37,972 nt of DNA, taken from NCBI GenBank assembly GCA_937925635.1, contig CALALX010000126.1, positions 1-37,972 of the forward strand, read 5' to 3'. Origin of the DNA: an uncultured Caulobacter sp. Lineage in GTDB: Bacteria; Pseudomonadota; Alphaproteobacteria; Caulobacterales; Caulobacteraceae. Of the stretch, positions 22,320-30,977 are shown one piece after another. A program made the translations under genes and the position numbers. Positions within the stretch are counted from its first letter, which is position 1; each line of letters starts with the position of its first letter. The notes below the pieces were generated by a model that made no database searches, was not told the origin of the DNA, and saw nothing but the letters and a program-made list of their open reading frames with translations.

Positions 22320-22753
22320 CAGTCGAGGACCAGATCGAGGCCTATGTCACCGGCCAACCGGAGCCGAAGCGCGCCGACCTGCGCGCGCTGCATGATCTCG
22401 TCCTCGCGATCATCCCGGACGGTCCGCTATGGTTCCTGGACGGCAGGGACGACAGCGGGAAGGTCGTGTCCAATCCCAATATCGGATACGGTCGCCAGAC
22501 CATGCGGTATGCTGGCGGCAAGACCCGAGCGTTCTTCCAGATCGGCGTCAGCGCCAATACGACCGGGATTTCCGTCTACATCATGGGGCTCGACGACAAG
22601 ACGCACCTGGCGCGGACGTATGGTCGGGCGATCGGCAAGGCGACCGTCAGCGGATACTGCATCAAGTTCAGGAAGCTGGAGGACGTCGACGTCGCCGTTC
22701 TGGAGGCGGCGATACGAGACGGGATCGCCGCGACGGCAGTCCCGATTCCTTGA
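22316..22753 (+). CDS. DUF1801-family protein
   Basis: 145 residues. The first half, VEDQIEAYVTGQPEPKRADL then RALHDLVLAIIP, and the segment SNPNIGYGRQTMRYAGGKTRAFFQIG match the DUF1801 (YdhG/CyaY-like fold) family. These are small cytoplasmic proteins of uncertain role. Start ATG overlaps the previous stop (ATGA). The stop codon lies within a TTGACA (22750-22755) that could serve as the -35 of the argD promoter. Confidence 0.75.
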   Translation: MTVEDQIEAYVTGQPEPKRADLRALHDLVLAIIPDGPLWFLDGRDDSGKVVSNPNIGYGRQTMRYAGGKTRAFFQIGVSANTTGISVYIMGLDDKTHLARTYGRAIGKATVSGYCIKFRKLEDVDVAVLEAAIRDGIAATAVPIP

Positions 22754-22780
22754 CATTCCGCCGGTCCCCGGTGAGAAGCC
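22750..22780 (+). promoter_or_regulatory. Possible promoter for argD-argF
   Basis: A perfect TTGACA (22750-22755) is followed at 17 nt by a poor -10 region. An inverted repeat GTCCCCGG (22764-22771) / CCGGGGAC (22807-22814) lies in the leader. Only the -35 is convincing. Confidence 0.3.
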
Positions 22781-22838
22781 TAAGCCTTCCCGTCCCCGCG
22801 CGACCGCCGGGGACTTTCTCGCTTTTGGGAGGGTACCC

Positions 22839-24056
22839 TTGAGCACGACCGCGACCGCCACCCCGTCCTCCGACCACATCATGGGCGTCTACAACCGCGC
22901 CCCGCTGGCGGTTGAACGAGGCCGAGGCGCGCGACTCTGGGACACTAGCGGCGAGGAATACCTCGACTGCGTGGCGGGCATCGCCACCAACGGTCTGGGC
23001 CACTGCCATCCCCGGCTGGTCGAGGTGCTCAAGGAGCAGGCCGAAAAGCTCTGGCACGTCTCCAACATCTTCCGCATCCCAGGCCAGGAAGCTCTGGCGA
23101 CGCGGCTGACCGACTCCACCTTCGCCGACGTGGTCTTCTTCACCAACTCGGGCACCGAGGCCATCGAGTGCGCCCTGAAAACGGCCCGCAAGTTCCACAG
23201 CGTCAACGGTCATCCGGAGCGGGTCGAGATCTACGGCTTCGACGGCTCGTTCCACGGCCGCAGCTACGCGGCCATCAACGCCGCCGGCAATCCGAACTAT
23301 GTCGAGGGTTTCGGGCCGCGCCTGCCCAACTACAGCCAGCTGAAGTGGGGCGACCATGACGCCATCAAGGCGGCGATCGCCAACCCCGCCACCGCGGCGA
23401 TCATCGTCGAGCCCGTCCAGGGCGAGGGCGGCGCGCGCGCCATGCCGGAGCACTGCCTCTCCGGTCTGCGCGCCCTGACGCGAGAGCACGGCGTCCTTCT
23501 GATCTACGATGAAGTGCAGTCGGGCATGGGCCGGACCGGCAAGCTGTTCGCTCATGAATGGGCGACCGACGCCGCGCCCGACATCATGTGCGTCGCCAAG
23601 GCCCTGGGCGGCGGCTTCCCGGTGGGCGCCTGCCTGGCCACGGCGGAAGCGGCCAAGGGCATGACCGTGGGCGCCCACGGGTCCACCTTCGGCGGCAATC
23701 CGCTGGCCATGGCCGTCGGCCTCGCCGCCTTCGACGAGATCAGCAAGGAAGAGACCCTGGCCAACGTTCGCGACGTGGCTGGCTACTTCAACCAGCAGCT
23801 GACGGGCCTGAAAGACCGCTTCCCCGACATCATCGAGGACGTCCGCGGCAAGGGCTTCTTGATCGGCCTGAAGGTCAAGCCGGTGAACCGCGAGTTCATG
23901 GCCATGGCCCGCGACCAGAAGCTGCTGGTGGCCGGCGGGGGCGACAACTGCGTGCGCCTGCTGCCGCCGCTGAACCTGACGCTGGACGAGGCTCGCGAGG
24001 CTGTCGAGAAGCTGGAGAGGACCTGCGAAGTCGCGCGGGCGAAGGCGGCCACATGA
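22839..24056 (+). CDS. argD: Acetylornithine aminotransferase
   Basis: 405 residues, class III PLP aminotransferase of arginine (and possibly lysine) biosynthesis. It converts N-acetylglutamate semialdehyde to N-acetylornithine. Seen motifs are FFTNSGTEAIECALK (PLP phosphate site), FDGSFHGR, EPVQGEGGA, YDEVQSGMGRTG (Asp224) and CVAKALGGGFPVG with Schiff-base Lys254. The start is TTG at 22839 with GGGAGGG 5 nt upstream. The first in-frame ATG (22881) has no ribosome binding site and would cut into the conserved start. The stop overlaps argF by ATGA. Confidence 0.95.
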   Translation: MSTTATATPSSDHIMGVYNRAPLAVERGRGARLWDTSGEEYLDCVAGIATNGLGHCHPRLVEVLKEQAEKLWHVSNIFRIPGQEALATRLTDSTFADVVFFTNSGTEAIECALKTARKFHSVNGHPERVEIYGFDGSFHGRSYAAINAAGNPNYVEGFGPRLPNYSQLKWGDHDAIKAAIANPATAAIIVEPVQGEGGARAMPEHCLSGLRALTREHGVLLIYDEVQSGMGRTGKLFAHEWATDAAPDIMCVAKALGGGFPVGACLATAEAAKGMTVGAHGSTFGGNPLAMAVGLAAFDEISKEETLANVRDVAGYFNQQLTGLKDRFPDIIEDVRGKGFLIGLKVKPVNREFMAMARDQKLLVAGGGDNCVRLLPPLNLTLDEAREAVEKLERTCEVARAKAAT

Positions 24057-24988
24057 AGACCGTCCGTCACTTCATCGACCTCTGGAAGCTTGAGGCGCAC
24101 GACCTGCGGGCCATCCTCGACGACGCCAGGACCCGCAAGGCCAGCCGCCGCGGCTGGACCCAGGCCATGGTCGATCACGACCGCCCGGCCGATGGCCGGA
24201 CGCTGGCGATGATCTTCGAAAAGAACTCAACCCGCACCCGCTTCTCGTTCGACGCCGCCATCCGCCAGCTCGGCGGCCACGGCATCATCTCGACCTCTGC
24301 CGACATGCAGCTGGGCCGCGGCGAGACGATCGAGGACACCGCCAAGGTGTTGTCTCGCATGGTCGACGCGGTGATGATCCGCGCCAATCGCCACGACGAC
24401 GTCGAGCTGTTCGCCCAGAACGCCACTGTCCCGGTGATCAACGGGCTGACGGACAGGAGCCATCCCTGCCAGATCATGGCCGACTTGCTCACCTTCGAGG
24501 AGCATCGCGGCCCGGTCGCCGGCAAGACCATCGCCTGGGTCGGAGACGGCAACAATGTCTGCGCCAGCTTCATCCATGCGGCGCCGAAGTTCGGCTTCAA
24601 GCTGAACATCGCCTGCCCGGCGGCCTACCATCCGGACCTCTACGATCTGGCCCGCGCGGCCGATCAGCAGGGGCGGGTCGAAATGACCGAGGATCCGCGT
24701 GAAGCGGTTGAAGGCGCCGACTGCGTGGTCACCGACACCTGGGTGTCGATGGGCGATGTCGACGGCGAGGCCCGTCTGGACGCCTTCGAGCCCTACCAGG
24801 TCGATGAGGACCTGATGGGTCTGGCGGATCGCGACGCGGTGTTCCTGCACTGCCTGCCGGCGCACCGCGGCGAGGAGGTCACCGACGCGGTCATCGATGG
24901 GCCGCGCTCGCTGGTCTGGGATGAGGCGGAGAACCGCATCCACGCCCAGAAGTCGATCCTGGCCTGGTGCTTCGGCAAGATCGGCTGA
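24053..24988 (+). CDS. argF: Ornithine carbamoyltransferase
   Basis: 311 residues. It forms citrulline from ornithine and carbamoyl phosphate in arginine synthesis. Carbamoyl-phosphate site STRTR at 59-63, then DRSHPCQIMADL, WVGDGNNVCASF and the ornithine loop FLHCLPAHRGEEV are all present. ATG overlaps the argD stop (ATGA), so the two are a translationally coupled operon. Length and motifs are canonical for the anabolic enzyme. Confidence 0.96.
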   Translation: MKTVRHFIDLWKLEAHDLRAILDDARTRKASRRGWTQAMVDHDRPADGRTLAMIFEKNSTRTRFSFDAAIRQLGGHGIISTSADMQLGRGETIEDTAKVLSRMVDAVMIRANRHDDVELFAQNATVPVINGLTDRSHPCQIMADLLTFEEHRGPVAGKTIAWVGDGNNVCASFIHAAPKFGFKLNIACPAAYHPDLYDLARAADQQGRVEMTEDPREAVEGADCVVTDTWVSMGDVDGEARLDAFEPYQVDEDLMGLADRDAVFLHCLPAHRGEEVTDAVIDGPRSLVWDEAENRIHAQKSILAWCFGKIG

Positions 24989-25010
24989 CCGGAAGACAGG
25001 AGACCCCGCG

Positions 25011-25262
25011 ATGGCCGGCATCGAGTTCGACAAGGCCACGCGGGGCGACCTCGCCCGGATGCTGCGCGACTGGCTGAAGCGCGAGTGCGACGCCGAGATT
25101 GGCAACCTCGACGCTGAGTTTCTGCTCGATTTCGCCACAGAGAAGCTGGGCCCGCGCTTCTACAACCAGGGTCTCCGCGACGCGGCGGCGGCGCTCTCCA
25201 AGCGCATGGAAGTCCTCGCCGAGGCGCTCGAAGAACTCGAGCGACCGGAGCCGCGCCACTAG
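25011..25262 (+). CDS. DUF2164 family protein
   Basis: 83 residues, mostly helical. The signature DAEIGNLDAEFLLDFATEKLGPRFYNQG matches DUF2164, a small conserved bacterial family without known function. ATG at 25011 follows AGGAG at 8 nt. It begins 22 bp after argF and is probably on the same transcript. Confidence 0.85.
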   Translation: MAGIEFDKATRGDLARMLRDWLKRECDAEIGNLDAEFLLDFATEKLGPRFYNQGLRDAAAALSKRMEVLAEALEELERPEPRH

Positions 25263-25306
25263 CGTTCCGCGCTGGACAAAACCGGAACACGCGCTATGGT
25301 TGCCGC

Positions 25307-25822
25307 ATGACGCCATCCGTCTTCGACACGCTCAGCGCCTCCAAACAGCTCCGTGAAGCGGGGATGAGCGAGGGCGTCGCCGAGGCCGTAGTGTCGGTCT
25401 TCCAGCACGCCGCGGCGATGCCGGACATCAGCCATCTCGCCACGAAGGCGGACCTGGATGCGCTCTCGCTGGCGACCAAGGCTGACCTGGCAGCGCTGTC
25501 GACGTCGACCAAGGCTGACCTGGCAGCACTGTCGGCATCGACCAAGACGGATCTGACTGCGCTGTCGACATCGACCAAGACTGACCTGGCAGCGCTTGCG
25601 GCGTCGAGCAAGACAGATGTCAACGCGCTCAAGGCAGAGCTTGAGGCTTTCAGGGTCGAGACCCAGGCCGAGTTCAGGATGGTGCGCCTTGAAATCAGGG
25701 CGTCGGCTGACGCCGTTCGCGCCGAGATCAGCGACAAGTTCCGCCAGCAGACATTGGCGCTTCTCGCCGGGATGGCATTCCTGATCACCATCTCCACCGC
25801 CGCGGGTCGCCTGATCGGCTGA
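25307..25822 (+). CDS. Coiled-coil protein with 11-residue repeats and a C-terminal membrane segment
   Basis: 171 residues. An N-terminal helix (FDTLSASKQLREAGMSEGVAEAVVSVF) resembles the DUF1640/CCDC90 group. Six tandem 11-residue units follow (residues 44-109; LATKADLAALS, TSTKADLAALS, ASTKTDLTALS and variants). A further helix (AEFRMVRLEIRASADAVRAE) leads to a single hydrophobic segment, LALLAGMAFLITIST, near the C-terminus. Hendecad spacing suggests a right-handed or straight coiled coil anchored in the inner membrane. CCDC90 proteins are known from mitochondria and bacteria but the bacterial role is unclear. Confidence 0.75.
   Translation: MTPSVFDTLSASKQLREAGMSEGVAEAVVSVFQHAAAMPDISHLATKADLDALSLATKADLAALSTSTKADLAALSASTKTDLTALSTSTKTDLAALAASSKTDVNALKAELEAFRVETQAEFRMVRLEIRASADAVRAEISDKFRQQTLALLAGMAFLITISTAAGRLIG
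25436..25633 (+). repeat. Six tandem 33-bp repeats within the coiled-coil gene
   Basis: Six in-frame units encoding (L/T/A)(A/S)(T/S)K(A/T)DLxAL(S/A/K). Codons such as GCTGACCTGGCAGC recur almost unchanged, which suggests recent expansion by slippage. Copy number may vary between strains. Confidence 0.8.
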
Positions 25823-25837
25823 CCCGCGGCTCTGGGT

Positions 25838-27712
25838 TTATTTCCCTTCGGCCTTGGCGATGCGCCGCTCGAACTCGGCGACGATCGACGGGTGGTAGTT
25901 GGCCTTGCTGGCTTCGAAGTAGCGGCGCGCCAGCGGCGTCCCCCAGTCGCCCTCCTTCAGCAGGCTGACGTACAGTGGCCGAATGAACAGGCCGCGGCCG
26001 TTGCTCTTCAAGAATGTCTCCAGCGACGGCAGGGCGGGTTCGTAGCGGCTGGCCACCACAATCTCCAGCCAGGCCGATCGGACATAGGCGTTGGTCGAGG
26101 TCGACAGGCCGAGGGCGTCGTCGAGTTGCTCCATCTGCGCGGAAGACATCTCGCGGGGCAGGCCGTCTAGGAACCGCTTCCACTGCTGGGTGGTCCAGGT
26201 CTTGCCGGGAACCGCGGAAGCGGGCCCGCCGGCCAGGAAGGCCTCGCGGGCTTCGTCCACCTTGAGAAGGGCCGGCGAGGGCTTGTGGTAGGCGCCCGAC
26301 GGGACGCCGGGGCGGTAGACCCACTCGTCGAGCTGGAGCTTGGCCTCCAATGCCGCATCGCCCTTGACCAGATGTGCGCGCAGATCGGCGAGGAAGCCGG
26401 CCGTGGTCTGCGGCTTGAAGGCGTAGCGGTCGAAATAGCCGCGCAGATAGGTGTCCCACGCCTCGCGGCCGAAAGCGTGCTCCAGCGTCCGGAGAAAGGC
26501 CTCGCCCTTGATGTACTCCACGCCGGTGCCGGCGCCGTAGAGGGTGATCTCCTCGGGCTTCTCGGCGTCCCTTGTGGCGGCCTGCAGCTCGTCCCAGGCA
26601 AGGTCGGCCTCGATCTCGGCGCGTTCCGGACCGTAGAGCACCTCCATCATCCGGTTCTCGACGTAGCTGGTGAAGCCCTCGTTGAGCCAGATGTCGCGCC
26701 AGGTGGCGTTGGTCACCAGGTTGCCAGACCAGCTGTGCGCCAGCTCGTGGGCGACCAGGCCGACATTGGCGCGGTCGCCGGTGATGAAGGTCGGGGTCAG
26801 GAAGGTGAGGGTGGTGTTTTCCATGCCCCCGTACGGGAAGGCGGGCGGCAGCACGAGCACGTCGTAGCGCACCCAGCGGTAGGGGCCATAGAGCGCTTCG
26901 GCGGCGGCGACCATCTTCTGAGTGTCGACCAGTTCGGCGGCGGCGCGGTCCATCATCGCCGGCTCGGTGTAGACCCCGGTGTTGGTTCCCAGCTCGCGGA
27001 AAGCGATGTCCCCCACCGCGATGGCGATCAGATAGGGCGCGGTCGGGTGGGTCATCCGGAACCGGTAAGCGCGCTTGCCATCGCCGGCCGGCTCGCCCTT
27101 CGGCGTCAGGCGCTCGCCGCTCATGACCGCGGTCATGCCCTCCGGCACGACAATTCGGGCGGTCCAGGTTTGGCGGATGCCGGGGCTGTCCTGCGTGGGG
27201 ATCCAGCTGCGGTTCAGGATCGCCTGCCCCTGGCTGTAGAGGAACGGAGAGGTCTTGCCCGCCGTCAGCTCCGGCGGCAGCCACTGCAGCGCCAACGCGC
27301 CCTTTGAAGAGCTGTAGCGCACCACGACTTTGCGGGCATCGTTCAGGGTCACCGTCAGCGGCGCGCCCCTGTCGCCATCCGCATCGCCAAGCGTCCAGGG
27401 GAGCGCGCGGCCCTTGTCGTCCGTCACGCCGGCGATCTTGAGGTTCAGTGCGTCGAGCACGACGGTCTTCGCGCCTGGCGCGGTCAGCACATCCAGCGTC
27501 GCCGTACCGGTCATGACCTGGCCGCTGAAATCGGCCTCAAGGTCCAGCGCGACGTGCGTGACGCGCGCTTCCCGCGGCCGGGCCCAGGTCTGGTCGTCGA
27601 CGGCGTCGGCGCTGGTCAGGATCGGGGCCGTTTCGGCGCGGGCGAGGGCCGTCGCGGGCAGGGCGGCGGCGAGAATGGACGCGGCGAGCAGGGCTCGCAT
27701 GAACTTGGACAT
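25838..27712 (-). CDS. M1-family zinc aminopeptidase, exported
   Basis: 624 residues with a Sec signal peptide (MSKFMRALLAASILAAALPA, cleaved near ALARA). Motifs: exopeptidase GGMEN (295-299), HELAH zinc site (322-326) and the third ligand Glu345 in NEGFTSY. The arrangement resembles leukotriene-A4-hydrolase-type bacterial aminopeptidases, with a helical C-terminal domain (about 480-620). It releases N-terminal amino acids, probably in the periplasm, feeding peptide uptake. ATG at 27712 has AGGGAG upstream; the longer frame to 27886 is divergent-promoter sequence. Confidence 0.92.
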   Translation of the reverse strand: MSKFMRALLAASILAAALPATALARAETAPILTSADAVDDQTWARPREARVTHVALDLEADFSGQVMTGTATLDVLTAPGAKTVVLDALNLKIAGVTDDKGRALPWTLGDADGDRGAPLTVTLNDARKVVVRYSSSKGALALQWLPPELTAGKTSPFLYSQGQAILNRSWIPTQDSPGIRQTWTARIVVPEGMTAVMSGERLTPKGEPAGDGKRAYRFRMTHPTAPYLIAIAVGDIAFRELGTNTGVYTEPAMMDRAAAELVDTQKMVAAAEALYGPYRWVRYDVLVLPPAFPYGGMENTTLTFLTPTFITGDRANVGLVAHELAHSWSGNLVTNATWRDIWLNEGFTSYVENRMMEVLYGPERAEIEADLAWDELQAATRDAEKPEEITLYGAGTGVEYIKGEAFLRTLEHAFGREAWDTYLRGYFDRYAFKPQTTAGFLADLRAHLVKGDAALEAKLQLDEWVYRPGVPSGAYHKPSPALLKVDEAREAFLAGGPASAVPGKTWTTQQWKRFLDGLPREMSSAQMEQLDDALGLSTSTNAYVRSAWLEIVVASRYEPALPSLETFLKSNGRGLFIRPLYVSLLKEGDWGTPLARRYFEASKANYHPSIVAEFERRIAKAEGK

Positions 27713-27806
27713 ATGGGGCGGCTCCCTAGCGCGCGGTTTGCCGGCGTGAATGCGCGTTTCCGACGCGGCTCGCAACCTCGCGCGTTCCTCCCTATATGGG
27801 CCCGCC

Positions 27807-28715
27807 ATGACCGCTGACCTGAACTTGCCCTCCGATGATTTCGTCGCCGCCTTCCAGATCGAGGGATGGCCCGTGCGCGGCCGCATCGTGCGCTTCGGCG
27901 CCGCCGTGCACGAGATCCTGACGCGCCACGACTATCCGGCGCCCGTCGCCAACCTGCTGGGCGAGGCCTGCGCCCTGGCTTCGCTGGTCGGCTCAAGCCT
28001 GAAGTTCGACGGTCGCCTGATCGTCCAGGCCCAGGGCGACGGCCCTGTGGCCTACGTCGTCGTCGACTACGACACCGAAGGCAGCCTGCGCGGCTATTGC
28101 CGCTACGACGCCGACCGGTTGACGACCCTGCTGGCCGAAACGCCGCGTCCGGGCGCCCGCGCGCTGCTGGGCAAGGGGGTCTTTATCATGACCATCGACC
28201 AGGGCGCCGACATGGACCGTTACCAGGGGGTCACCTCCATCGAGGGCGACACCCTGGCGCTGTGCGCCGAGGAGTACTTCGCCCAGTCCGAGCAGACGCC
28301 GACCCGCATCCGGCTGGCCGTCGGCCAGGTCGACGCCGGCCAGGGGCCGGTCTGGCGCGCGGGCGGCCTGCTGATCCAGAACATCGCCGCCGACGAGGCG
28401 CGCGGTTCGACCGAGGAGGTCTGGGAACGGGCCCAGATCCTATTCGACACCACCCGCGAGGATGAGTTGCTGGACCCGACACTGGCGTCCGACACCTTGC
28501 TGTGGCGGCTGTTCAACGAGGACGGCGTCCGCCTGTTCGAGTCCAGGCCCCTGCAGGCTTTCTGTCGCTGCTCGGAAGAGCGGATCGTCACGGTCATCAG
28601 CAGCTTCAGCGCCGAGGAGCGGACCGAGATGATCGAGGACGACGGCAAAATCCGCGTGACCTGCGAGTATTGTTCACGCGTCTACGCGATGACGCCGCCG
28701 TCGACTGGCGGCTGA
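27807..28715 (+). CDS. hslO: Redox-regulated chaperone Hsp33
   Basis: 302 residues. Hsp33 is activated by oxidation of a zinc-binding Cys tetrad and then holds unfolded proteins. The four cysteines are Cys253 and Cys255 (FCRCS) and Cys286 and Cys289 (CEYC) near the C-terminus. The N-terminal domain carries LLGEACALASLVGSSLKFDG and LIVQAQGDGPVAYVVVDY. ATG at 27807 is 10 residues before the conserved start and is preferred to 27750. Divergent from the aminopeptidase. Confidence 0.95.
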   Translation: MTADLNLPSDDFVAAFQIEGWPVRGRIVRFGAAVHEILTRHDYPAPVANLLGEACALASLVGSSLKFDGRLIVQAQGDGPVAYVVVDYDTEGSLRGYCRYDADRLTTLLAETPRPGARALLGKGVFIMTIDQGADMDRYQGVTSIEGDTLALCAEEYFAQSEQTPTRIRLAVGQVDAGQGPVWRAGGLLIQNIAADEARGSTEEVWERAQILFDTTREDELLDPTLASDTLLWRLFNEDGVRLFESRPLQAFCRCSEERIVTVISSFSAEERTEMIEDDGKIRVTCEYCSRVYAMTPPSTGG

Positions 28716-28780
28716 CCTCAGGTCTCCGCGCCAGGAGGCTAGTCCCAAGGTCAGTCAGCAGATCCTGTTCAGAGACTGGG

Positions 28781-29374
28781 TCAGGAACAAGGCTGCGTCT
28801 CGGCGGCGGCCCCTTCCACGTCCGCCAGGCTGTGAATGGCCGCGGCCGAGCGGGTGATGGTCGGAGCCGCGCTCAGGGTCGCGCGGCGAATGTCGGGATG
28901 GTTCAGAACCCGGGCCGGGACGACGAACCCTCGAGAACCGACCCGGTCGCAGTAGCCGCGCTCGACCAGCCGGAGGGTATGACGACGCACGGTCTCGTAG
29001 GGCAGATTGGTCCGCTGTGACACGCCCCGCATCGAGACGGGACGCCGCAGTCCGTCCGGAAGCAGTCCTGAAGCGGCGAGGGCGTGCGGGCGGGCGGGGC
29101 CGTTCACGTGCGAGACGGACGCCCGGAGCAGGTCCAGGAAGATGAGCAGCGAGGTCTGATCATGCTCGAACAGCGGTCCAAGCACGCTGGCGATGGTCAG
29201 GTGAAGGTCTATCGCCTTGGACAGGGCAAAGCGGGCCGGGCCGAGATCATCGGCGTCCGCGACGCGCTCCGTGCAATCGGTCGACAACTCACACTCGCAG
29301 ATCAACGACTTGAGAACGGGGTTTCTGTGTGGAGGTCGTAACGTCCACGAGCGTCGGGATACGCGCCAGGACAC
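28781..29374 (-). CDS. Winged-helix transcriptional regulator, start uncertain
   Basis: Up to 197 residues. A wHTH (about 115-155) reads MRGVSQRTNLPYETVRRHTLRL followed by VERGYCDRVGSRGFVVP. A helical N-terminal region (DDLGPARFALSKAIDLHLTIASVLGP, then LLIFLDLLRASVSHV) may be a dimer or ligand domain. The family is MarR/IclR-like in arrangement, but I do not recognise a named subgroup. The frame opens at GTG 29374. TTG codons in the 29270-29310 region, just at the end of the upstream small ORF (29289-29543), are alternative starts giving about 165-180 residues. Targets unknown. Confidence 0.6.
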   Translation of the reverse strand: MSWRVSRRSWTLRPPHRNPVLKSLICECELSTDCTERVADADDLGPARFALSKAIDLHLTIASVLGPLFEHDQTSLLIFLDLLRASVSHVNGPARPHALAASGLLPDGLRRPVSMRGVSQRTNLPYETVRRHTLRLVERGYCDRVGSRGFVVPARVLNHPDIRRATLSAAPTITRSAAAIHSLADVEGAAAETQPCS

Positions 29375-29543
29375 GACCGGATTCGAGATGCCGAACCACG
29401 ACTCGGCGAGCGCCGTGGCCCGCGGCGGGGTCGACGACGGTCTCGACCGCGGTGCCGGAGCGCGACCCGTCGCCGGCCGCCGCCGGTTCGGGTTTCACGG
29501 GCGTCCGGAAAAGCGGAGCCGTCGAGGGGCCGTTCAGGATCAT
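29289..29543 (-). CDS. Small hypothetical protein upstream of the winged-helix regulator
   Basis: 84 residues: MILNGPSTAPLFRTPVKPEPA, a low-complexity middle (about 20-45), and a C-terminal stretch VVVRHLESGRVLARIPTLVD. No known family is certain. The C-terminal ESGRVLARIP faintly resembles the FlaG end, which I do not consider proof. The ribosome binding site is weak (GGTGGA). It overlaps the long frame of the downstream regulator, so at most one of the two long starts is right. Could be an artefact. Confidence 0.35.
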   Translation of the reverse strand: MILNGPSTAPLFRTPVKPEPAAAGDGSRSGTAVETVVDPAAGHGARRVVVRHLESGRVLARIPTLVDVTTSTQKPRSQVVDLRV

Positions 29544-29666
29544 CGTTGTCCACCCGCAGTTCAGCCGCTTCTAGGGCCCTTGGGCGGACGGCCGGAAGCC
29601 GAAATCCCGGAAATCGCCCGTTTTGAGGCCACGATGGGCGTCTTGGGGAAGGCGCGGGCGCGAGGG

Positions 29667-30434
29667 TCAGGCTTCGTCGTCCGTCAGGTCGCGGCTGGCG
29701 CGCCAGCTGGCCAGCCCGAGCCAGGGAAAGACGACGATCAGCGCCAGGAAGCCCGTCGCGGCCGAGACCAGCAGCATCACGGTGATGATCACCGCCCACA
29801 GCAGCAGGGGGAAGAAGTTGGCGTTGACCGCCCGCACGCTGGTGGCCACCGCCGCGAAGACGCTGGCCTTCGGGTTGAGGAGCATCGGCGCCGAGACCAC
29901 CACAAGGGCATAGGTCACAAAGGCCAGGGCGCCGCCGGTCAGGGTCCCGACCAGCAGCATGTTGTGCCCCTCGGCGGTGTTCAGCGCGAAGGCCAACAGC
30001 TCCGCCGAGCCCTTGTGGCTGCGGAACGTCGACAGGCCGTAGACGATCTGGGCGGCCCGGCCCCACAGGAAGAAGATCAGCACCAGGAGCAGGCTGAGGA
30101 AGGCGACGTCCTGCCGGAAGGCCGCGCGCACGACCAGGATCTGACCCAGCGTCGGCCGCTGGCCGAGGTCGAGCCTGCGACCGGCCTCGTAGGGGCCCAT
30201 GGCCAGCACCGGGGCGACGAAGACGAAACCCGCCGTCAGGGCCAGCACCCAGAAGGCGCCGTTGGTGGCGTAGACGCCGTAGCACAGCGCGAAGCTCGCC
30301 GCCGCCACGGCCAGGCCGTACAGCAGCAGCGGCGCCGGCGCCGTCATCAAATCGCGCCAGCCGTCGGCCAGCCAGCGGAACGGCGTTCCCAGCCCGATCG
30401 TGCGGATGGAGGGCAGTCCGAGCGTCGCGTCCAT
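29667..30434 (-). CDS. DUF2189-type integral membrane protein
   Basis: 255 residues with about six membrane helices (e.g. LLLYGLAVAAASFALCYGVY, VLALTAGFVFVAPVLAMGPY). The motif APVLAMGPYEAGRRLDLG followed by PTLGQI fits the DUF2189 family of inner membrane proteins, often near cytochrome genes elsewhere. Function unknown. ATG at 30434 has GGGGAGG 5 nt upstream; the frame to 30536 has no such site. Stop-to-next spacing leaves a 111-bp gap from apaG. Confidence 0.85.
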   Translation of the reverse strand: MDATLGLPSIRTIGLGTPFRWLADGWRDLMTAPAPLLLYGLAVAAASFALCYGVYATNGAFWVLALTAGFVFVAPVLAMGPYEAGRRLDLGQRPTLGQILVVRAAFRQDVAFLSLLLVLIFFLWGRAAQIVYGLSTFRSHKGSAELLAFALNTAEGHNMLLVGTLTGGALAFVTYALVVVSAPMLLNPKASVFAAVATSVRAVNANFFPLLLWAVIITVMLLVSAATGFLALIVVFPWLGLASWRASRDLTDDEA

Positions 30435-30545
30435 CAGTCCTCCCCGGTCGCGTCTTCGCGCGTTCAGAGGCGAACCATGTCGGGGCCGTCCGGGGCTGGC
30501 AAGCGATCGGCGCGAGAATTGACCGGACCCCGCCACGCCCCCGCC

Positions 30546-30977
30546 CTAGTTCATCCGACGCATGGCGCCGGGCAGGTGCAGCGAGAACTCCGGGATGTCG
30601 ACGTCGAAGGTCTCCCCGTCCGTGTTAATCATGTGGAAGGTCCCGCGCATCGCGCCCGAGGCCGTGCCCAGCGGGCAGCCGGACTCGTAGCGGAACGCCT
30701 CGCGCGGCCCCAGCGTCGGCTGCTCGCCCACCACGCCCGGCCCCTTCACCTCCTCGACCCGGTTCATCGCGTCGGTGATGACCCAGTGGCGCGAGAGCAG
30801 GGTGACGGTCTCGGCGCCGTGGTTCTCGATCTCGATCCGGTAGGACCAGATCCAGCGGCCGGTCTCCGGGCTCGACTCCTCGGCCAGGTAGGTCGGCAGG
30901 ACGCGCACGAGGATATCCCGCGTGCGGGCCTCGTACACCGGACTGTCCGGCGCGGGGCGACGCGGGATGCGCGACAT
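30546..30977 (-). CDS. apaG: ApaG (Co2+/Mg2+ efflux-associated) protein
   Basis: 143 residues with the DUF525 beta-sandwich pattern. It includes RDILVRVLPTYLAEESSPE, RWIWSYRIEIENHGAETVTL, SRHWVITDAMNRVEEVKGPGVVGEQP and RYESGCPLGTASGAMRGTF. A role in divalent cation handling or nucleotide metabolism has been proposed; biochemical function is unsettled. ATG at 30977 shares its last base with the metZ stop (TGATG), so it is translationally coupled to metZ, an order found in other alphaproteobacteria. Confidence 0.94.
   Translation of the reverse strand: MSRIPRRPAPDSPVYEARTRDILVRVLPTYLAEESSPETGRWIWSYRIEIENHGAETVTLLSRHWVITDAMNRVEEVKGPGVVGEQPTLGPREAFRYESGCPLGTASGAMRGTFHMINTDGETFDVDIPEFSLHLPGAMRRMN

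Noticed and set aside
29289..29543. FlaG-like identity for the small ORF
   Set aside because: Only a brief SGRVLARIP resemblance and no flagellar genes nearby; listed as hypothetical instead.
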